Shown: positions 32,801 to 35,859 of the stretch, in pieces
How the letters are laid out: every line of letters begins with the position of its first letter
How positions within the stretch are numbered: position 1 is the stretch's first letter
From: Acidobacteriota bacterium
GTDB taxonomy: Bacteria > Acidobacteriota > Blastocatellia > Pyrinomonadales > Pyrinomonadaceae
Reading direction: 5' to 3'
Assembly (NCBI GenBank): GCA_029781855.1
Contig: JAKOVX010000094.1
Span: 1 to 35,859 of the forward strand
DNA length: 35,859 bases
Translations under genes and position numbers: made by a program
Notes under the pieces: model-generated
Seen by the model: only the letters and a program-made list of their open reading frames with translations
The model's database searches: none
What the model was told of the DNA's origin: nothing

Positions 32801-33323
32801 TGTGTTCCGACCGTCGACGGGCGTCTGGTACGTTCTGAACAGCAGCAACGGTTCGAATACCATTGAACCCTTCGGCCAGACGGGCGACGTACCGATGGCG
32901 ATGGACAGCGACGGCGACGGCAAGACAAATCTGGCCGTGTTCCGTCCATCGAATAACACCTGGTACATAGCACGAAACACGGGCGTCCCGGCACAGAACT
33001 TCGACGCGGTGGCATTCGGAAGTGCGGGCGACATCCTCGTTCCGGCCGACTACGACGGCGACAACAAGGACGACGTCGCGGTCTTCCGTCCGTCGAACGG
33101 AACGTGGTACATCCGGCGAAGCAGCGACAGCGGAGTGACGATCACGCAGTTCGGGTTGAATGGTGACGTTCCGGTCCCGGGAGACTATGACGGCGACGGC
33201 AAGGACGATGTGGCTGTTTATAGGAACGGCACGTGGTACCTCAACCGATCGACGGCGGGCTTTACGGCACAAGTGTTCGGCCTCCCGACCGACGCCCCGA
33301 TACCGGCGAAGTACCATCCGTAA
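29820..33323 (+). CDS. Giant secreted protein: BNR/sialidase-like propeller, CARDB-like, anchor-J-like and VCBS repeats
   Basis: 1167 residues with a signal peptide (about 1-27). Residues about 140-560 carry BNR/Asp-box turns SSIDGGVNWTQ, STDNGATWTLD, STNGGASFG, RSTDGGATWSP and SFDDGVTWTT; no sialidase active site can be assigned. About 571-690 is an Ig-like/CARDB-type domain (PDPGEAVTVSLGLHNIGNAD). About 691-880 is a jelly-roll 'choice-of-anchor J'-like domain (NFDGVTPPSLPAGW, then WSGTSSGGYIDT). About 885-1167 holds six repeats of D-x-D-G-D-x-K (for example DFDGDGKTD, DYDGDGKAD) with SVFRP and NWYLN strands, calcium-binding FG-GAP/VCBS-like. A surface or extracellular role is likely. The C-terminal half is nearly repeated in the next gene. 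Confidence 0.88.
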   Translation: MKKPLIITLAVILCVTVWLSIPSGTSAQKYPKEKYPTLQTQLSQSYHGEFVQQNSPLAELIAQNQDFDMLRPDEFSDQRGLPPWLRVWWRKAHPEVEYTAEDPTKGYPLVLKEILEWMMSHQDLKPGPGTGEDGEKKSSPFIDSLTIGTNVRTSGLQTAARSESYVQINFFDPNKILVTSNNISASGQQGAYSSIDGGVNWTQSLMPLTSPDSFHSDPTADFTSDGKAWSSTLGINGSTLRLRNYFSTDNGATWTLDATPSGSQTNVDKQIVWVDKSPTSPFFGQMYAIWHNGTPAFMNRRTAGAGGTWLASPLQVSGAESTGTAIGGDVKSNSAGDVFGFWPTTTNAKVFVTKSTNGGASFGTPVQIATTFDTFDIGIPSFNSRRALIYVSGAAYKTVSKDNVYATWADLSGETGCTSSANEPGSNVSSTCKTRIWFSRSTDGGATWSPKVMINNQPGLNDQFNQWLALDDTTGVLGVMYYDTVGDAGRKKTDVWFQTSFDDGVTWTTAEKVTSAMTDETISGADSGNQYGDYNGLSGYGNSFFPSWTDRRSNLKEEIWTALISIGPPPPPAPIVSSTGVNYISENGVPANNVPDPGEAVTVSLGLHNIGNADSSTVTATLQASGGVTSPSGQQNYGVLTAGGPTVTNNFTFTVNPAAICGGSITLTFVVQDGANTPFNVTKTYSLGTPAVSLSQNFDGVTPPSLPAGWTTTQDSGTGITWATTATGPSSAPNSAFANDPSTVNMSSIVSPPIPISSSSAQLKFKNKYITESTFDGMVLEISNPAVNAGAFQDIITAGGTFAGGGYNATISSNFSSPIAGRQAWSGTSSGGYIDTTVNLPANANGNSVQFRWRMASDSSVASTGVNIDDIQVLAGNVCATVPNAVKSRADFDGDGKTDISVFRPTEGNWYLNRSTAGFTVINWGLSSDVLVPGDYDGDGKADTAIFRASPTPGVSDYYILNSNGFVYSGAEWGTTGDIPIAGDYDGDGKTDLAVFRPSTGVWYVLNSSNGSNTIEPFGQTGDVPMAMDSDGDGKTNLAVFRPSNNTWYIARNTGVPAQNFDAVAFGSAGDILVPADYDGDNKDDVAVFRPSNGTWYIRRSSDSGVTITQFGLNGDVPVPGDYDGDGKDDVAVYRNGTWYLNRSTAGFTAQVFGLPTDAPIPAKYHP

Positions 33324-33348
33324 CCGGCGGATGAACCTAAAACAAAAG

Positions 33349-33373
33349 GCGGGCCCCACGGCCCGCTTTTTTT
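33349..33373 (+). terminator. Rho-independent terminator
   Basis: GCGGGCC-CCAC-GGCCCGC followed by seven T. It separates the two giant genes. Confidence 0.92.
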
Positions 33374-33640
33374 GTTTATCTGATCAGATCAGTTCGACTC
33401 GCCGCAGGCACTCATCAACTTAGTCCAACCCCCGGATAAGACCCGCTACCTTAATTTCCCTTGCAGTTGTCGCCATAAAGGACTATCGTAAAGCTGAACA
33501 ATTCTATTAATGTCATTTGAAATGCGCAGTTTGAAGCCCTTTGGCTTCAAATCGTCGCATGTTGTTCCATCTGGACAATTACCGGAGCCGCTTCGGCCGT
33601 CGTTGCAGTTCCTATTCACTTAAAAGGAGGAAATCGCAAA
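33374..33640. other. Intergenic region between the giant genes
   Basis: Contains a hairpin TTTGAAGCC-CTTT-GGCTTCAAA (33530-33551) without a T-run, and AGGAGG at 33625-33630 for the next gene. Nothing else is seen. Confidence 0.5.
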
Positions 33641-35859
33641 ATGTTGGATCTTAAAAAGTTACGCGGGGTCAGCCCGCTCCTGAACAAAATACTCATTCAC
33701 AATTTGATTAAGCACAAATTCCAGATCGCCGTAGGCCTTTGCGTTCTGGCATTGCTGCCCATCACGTTATTGTTGCGGCCGCTGATCGTTTCCTCCGCAC
33801 AGGAAAAAACCGCGGCAATAAACATCGAGGCGTCGAGTCTGATCGAAGCAAAGCGATCTGGAATGCCGGAAGCGGTGCCATATACGCCCCCGGTTACCGA
33901 CGAGAAGGTTATCGCCGCACCGAACGAGGTCTGCGGTTGGTCCAGCAGCACTGTTTTTCCCGTAACGATCCTCGACCAGGCGACGGTCTCGCAGGGCGGC
34001 CTACTATACAGTTTTGGCGGTGTCAGCACTTCGATCGTCGCGAATTCGTATAAGTTTGACGGAACCACGTGGACGCCGATCGCCCCATTGCCGGTGGCAC
34101 TGGAGTTTCCAACAGCCGTCTCGGACGAGACATTTATTTATATCCTCGGCGGTGCCGACTCAACTGGGACCTCGCAAACCACGGTCTATAGGTACGATCC
34201 GGTTGCGAACACCTATACGCCGCTCGCCCCGTTTACGACCGCAACGTGGAATCAAGCGGCGGTCTATCTGAATGGCAAGATCTACAAATTTGCAGGGACA
34301 GCAGGGACGGCTTCGACGGACGCCGTTGAGATCTATAACGTCGGCACGAATACCTGGAGTGCGGGAGCTCCTTACCCCCTGCAGATCAGTTTCGTCAGCG
34401 CTTTCACGGACGGAACTTACGTTTACGGTGCCGGCGGAATTCAGAGCGTTGGTTCGGCAGCATCGCTGAAAACCTATCGTTACGACCCCGGGGCGAACAC
34501 GTGGGATGATGCGGCAATAGCCGACCTTCCGCTTACTCGTTGGGGAGCTGCCTCGTCAGGAGTGGCTTTCGGCGGAGGAGCAAACTCAGGCTGGGTGCTT
34601 GCCGGCGGATACGAAAACGGTACTGCTACGGCAAATATCTCGACGACCGCCATCAGGTGGAACTCTACCTCGAACACGTGGACCAGTCTGGCAAGTATGT
34701 CCGGCGAGCGAGCACGAATGACCGGGGCGGTGATCGGTACCAACTTCTATGTGATCGGCGGACGTTCATTAGCGTCGTCGGGATTTGTTGGAACAAATTC
34801 AAATCAGAAACTATCTTGTATTGAAAACGTAGCGGTGATCTCGCAAGGTGCGGTCACGATCGCCGCCGAGAGTTTCCCTCCGGGAAACGGCGGCCCCGAT
34901 CCGGGTGAGACCCTCACCGTCAACCTTCCGCTGATGAATGGCGGGGACATTCCGACTGTCGCGTTGACAGCGACCCTGCAGGCGACGGGCGGTGTGACTA
35001 ATCCTAGTGCCCCGCAAAACTATGGAGCGGTCGCGCCTAATAACGTTCCGGTTTCGAAACAATTCACGTTTACAGTCAATCCCGCGACAGCGTGCGGCGG
35101 CACGATCACTCTGACTTGGACCATTGCCGACGGCGCAACTAATTATCCAAACGCGACCAAGACCTACACCACCGGTGTCCGCACATCGGCGCTGAGCGAA
35201 AATTTTGACGGCGTCACGGCACCGGCATTGCCGGCAGGATGGGTAAACACGCAAACGTCAGGCACGGGAATAAGCTGGACGACGAGCATTTCAACGCCGA
35301 ATTCAGCTCCGAACGCGGCCTTTGCAAATGATCCTTCTACCGTAAATGCCGCTGCACTTGTCACGCCATCGGTTTCGATCTCGAGCGCCGACAGCCAGCT
35401 TGTATTCAAGAACAAGTACATAACCGAATCGACCTTCGACGGTGCGGTGCTTGAATATTCGACTGATGGTGGCTCAAACTGGACAGATGTGATCACAGGA
35501 GGCGGTTCGTTCGTGAGCGGCGGATACAACGCGACGATCAGTTCGAACTTCTCGAGTCCGATCGCCGGACGTCAGGCATGGTCGGGAACTTCCGCGGGCG
35601 GATACGTTGACTCTGTGGTCAATTTGCCGGCGGCATTGAACGGCCAGTCGGTGAAATTCCGTTGGATAATGGCATCCGACAGTTCGGTGTCCTCTACCGG
35701 AATATGGATCGACGATGTGCAGGTCTTCGGCTCTCGTGTATGCGACGGAGGTTCGGTGAAATCACGAGCCGACTTCGATGGGGACGGCAAGACCGATATT
35801 TCGGTGTTCCGTCCGAGTGAAGGCAACTGGTACCTGAACCGTTCGACGGCGGGCTTTAC
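33641..35859 (+). CDS. Giant secreted protein: kelch propeller, CARDB-like, anchor-J-like and VCBS repeats (3' end cut)
   Basis: From ATG 33641, with AGGAGG 10 bp upstream, 739 codons run open to the window edge. A long N-terminus with a hydrophobic stretch (about 28-47) gives a signal or anchor. Residues about 115-385 contain kelch-type units (LYSFGGVSTS, FIYILGGADS, VYRYDPVANTYTPLAP, KTYRYDPGANTWDD, NFYVIGGRS). Then the same CARDB-like domain (PDPGETLTVNLPLMNGGDI), anchor-J-like domain (NFDGVTAPALPAGW, WSGTSAGGYVDS) and first VCBS repeat (DFDGDGKTD, SVFRPSEGNWYLN) as in the gene before it. The start codon and signal are clear; the number of missing repeats is unknown. Confidence 0.88.
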   Translation, partial: MLDLKKLRGVSPLLNKILIHNLIKHKFQIAVGLCVLALLPITLLLRPLIVSSAQEKTAAINIEASSLIEAKRSGMPEAVPYTPPVTDEKVIAAPNEVCGWSSSTVFPVTILDQATVSQGGLLYSFGGVSTSIVANSYKFDGTTWTPIAPLPVALEFPTAVSDETFIYILGGADSTGTSQTTVYRYDPVANTYTPLAPFTTATWNQAAVYLNGKIYKFAGTAGTASTDAVEIYNVGTNTWSAGAPYPLQISFVSAFTDGTYVYGAGGIQSVGSAASLKTYRYDPGANTWDDAAIADLPLTRWGAASSGVAFGGGANSGWVLAGGYENGTATANISTTAIRWNSTSNTWTSLASMSGERARMTGAVIGTNFYVIGGRSLASSGFVGTNSNQKLSCIENVAVISQGAVTIAAESFPPGNGGPDPGETLTVNLPLMNGGDIPTVALTATLQATGGVTNPSAPQNYGAVAPNNVPVSKQFTFTVNPATACGGTITLTWTIADGATNYPNATKTYTTGVRTSALSENFDGVTAPALPAGWVNTQTSGTGISWTTSISTPNSAPNAAFANDPSTVNAAALVTPSVSISSADSQLVFKNKYITESTFDGAVLEYSTDGGSNWTDVITGGGSFVSGGYNATISSNFSSPIAGRQAWSGTSAGGYVDSVVNLPAALNGQSVKFRWIMASDSSVSSTGIWIDDVQVFGSRVCDGGSVKSRADFDGDGKTDISVFRPSEGNWYLNRSTAGF

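Noticed and set aside
32481..33359. A 292-codon open frame on the minus strand over the VCBS repeats
   Set aside because: It is a repetitive Arg/Val-rich shadow of the DxDGDGK repeats and runs through the terminator.

Overview
The window looks like chromosomal DNA of a GC-rich Gram-negative bacterium, most likely Acidobacteriota, class Blastocatellia (Pyrinomonadaceae-like). This is an inference. It rests on the split two-subunit glycine decarboxylase (gcvPA/gcvPB), several Tat and Sec exported proteins, and very large secreted proteins ending in DxDxDGK (VCBS/FG-GAP-like) repeats with the 'SVFRP..GNWYLNRSTAG' signature. No rRNA, tRNA or CRISPR array was seen. Both ends are cut: a larE fragment on the left and a kelch/VCBS secreted protein on the right.

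Region 1 (1-3087): the 5' part of larE on the minus strand, then a plus-strand operon of an exported TPR protein and two small exported helical proteins that look like distant paralogs. Region 2 (3088-7845) is an accessory, repeat-rich and AT-richer stretch. It holds a 22-bp tandem array, REP-like hairpins, a two-part intergenic repeat present twice, gene remnants, three small or lipoprotein genes of unknown function, a decayed REP-associated (Y1/HUH) transposase between 25-bp inverted repeats, and a BNR/Ycf48-like lipoprotein gene between 30-bp inverted repeats of related sequence.

Region 3 (7846-16738) is a glycine cleavage locus spread over 8.4 kb: gcvT, a zinc-ribbon protein, gcvH, a terminator, an exported CsgG-like protein, a terminator, then gcvPA, a membrane zinc-ribbon protein, a Tat-exported class V aminotransferase-fold protein, a small exported protein, gcvPB and a HicBA toxin-antitoxin pair. 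The L protein (lpd) is not in the window. Together T, H and P1/P2 would decarboxylate glycine and pass its methylene to tetrahydrofolate.

Region 4 (16829-22287): a drug/antibiotic-type ABC exporter pair, a VTT/TVP38 membrane protein, an exported Rieske protein, a Rv2258c-type SAM methyltransferase and two tandem paralogous small exported proteins. Region 5 (22390-26646): the proton-translocating NAD(P) transhydrogenase pntA and pntB, separated by a small exported protein and a DUF433/DUF5615 toxin-antitoxin pair. Region 6 (26657-29661): a [2Fe-2S] thioredoxin-like ferredoxin, an FHA-TM-trypsin-like protease and a PlsC acyltransferase. Region 7 (29820-35859): two giant secreted proteins with different N-terminal propellers (BNR and kelch) but nearly identical C-terminal modules.
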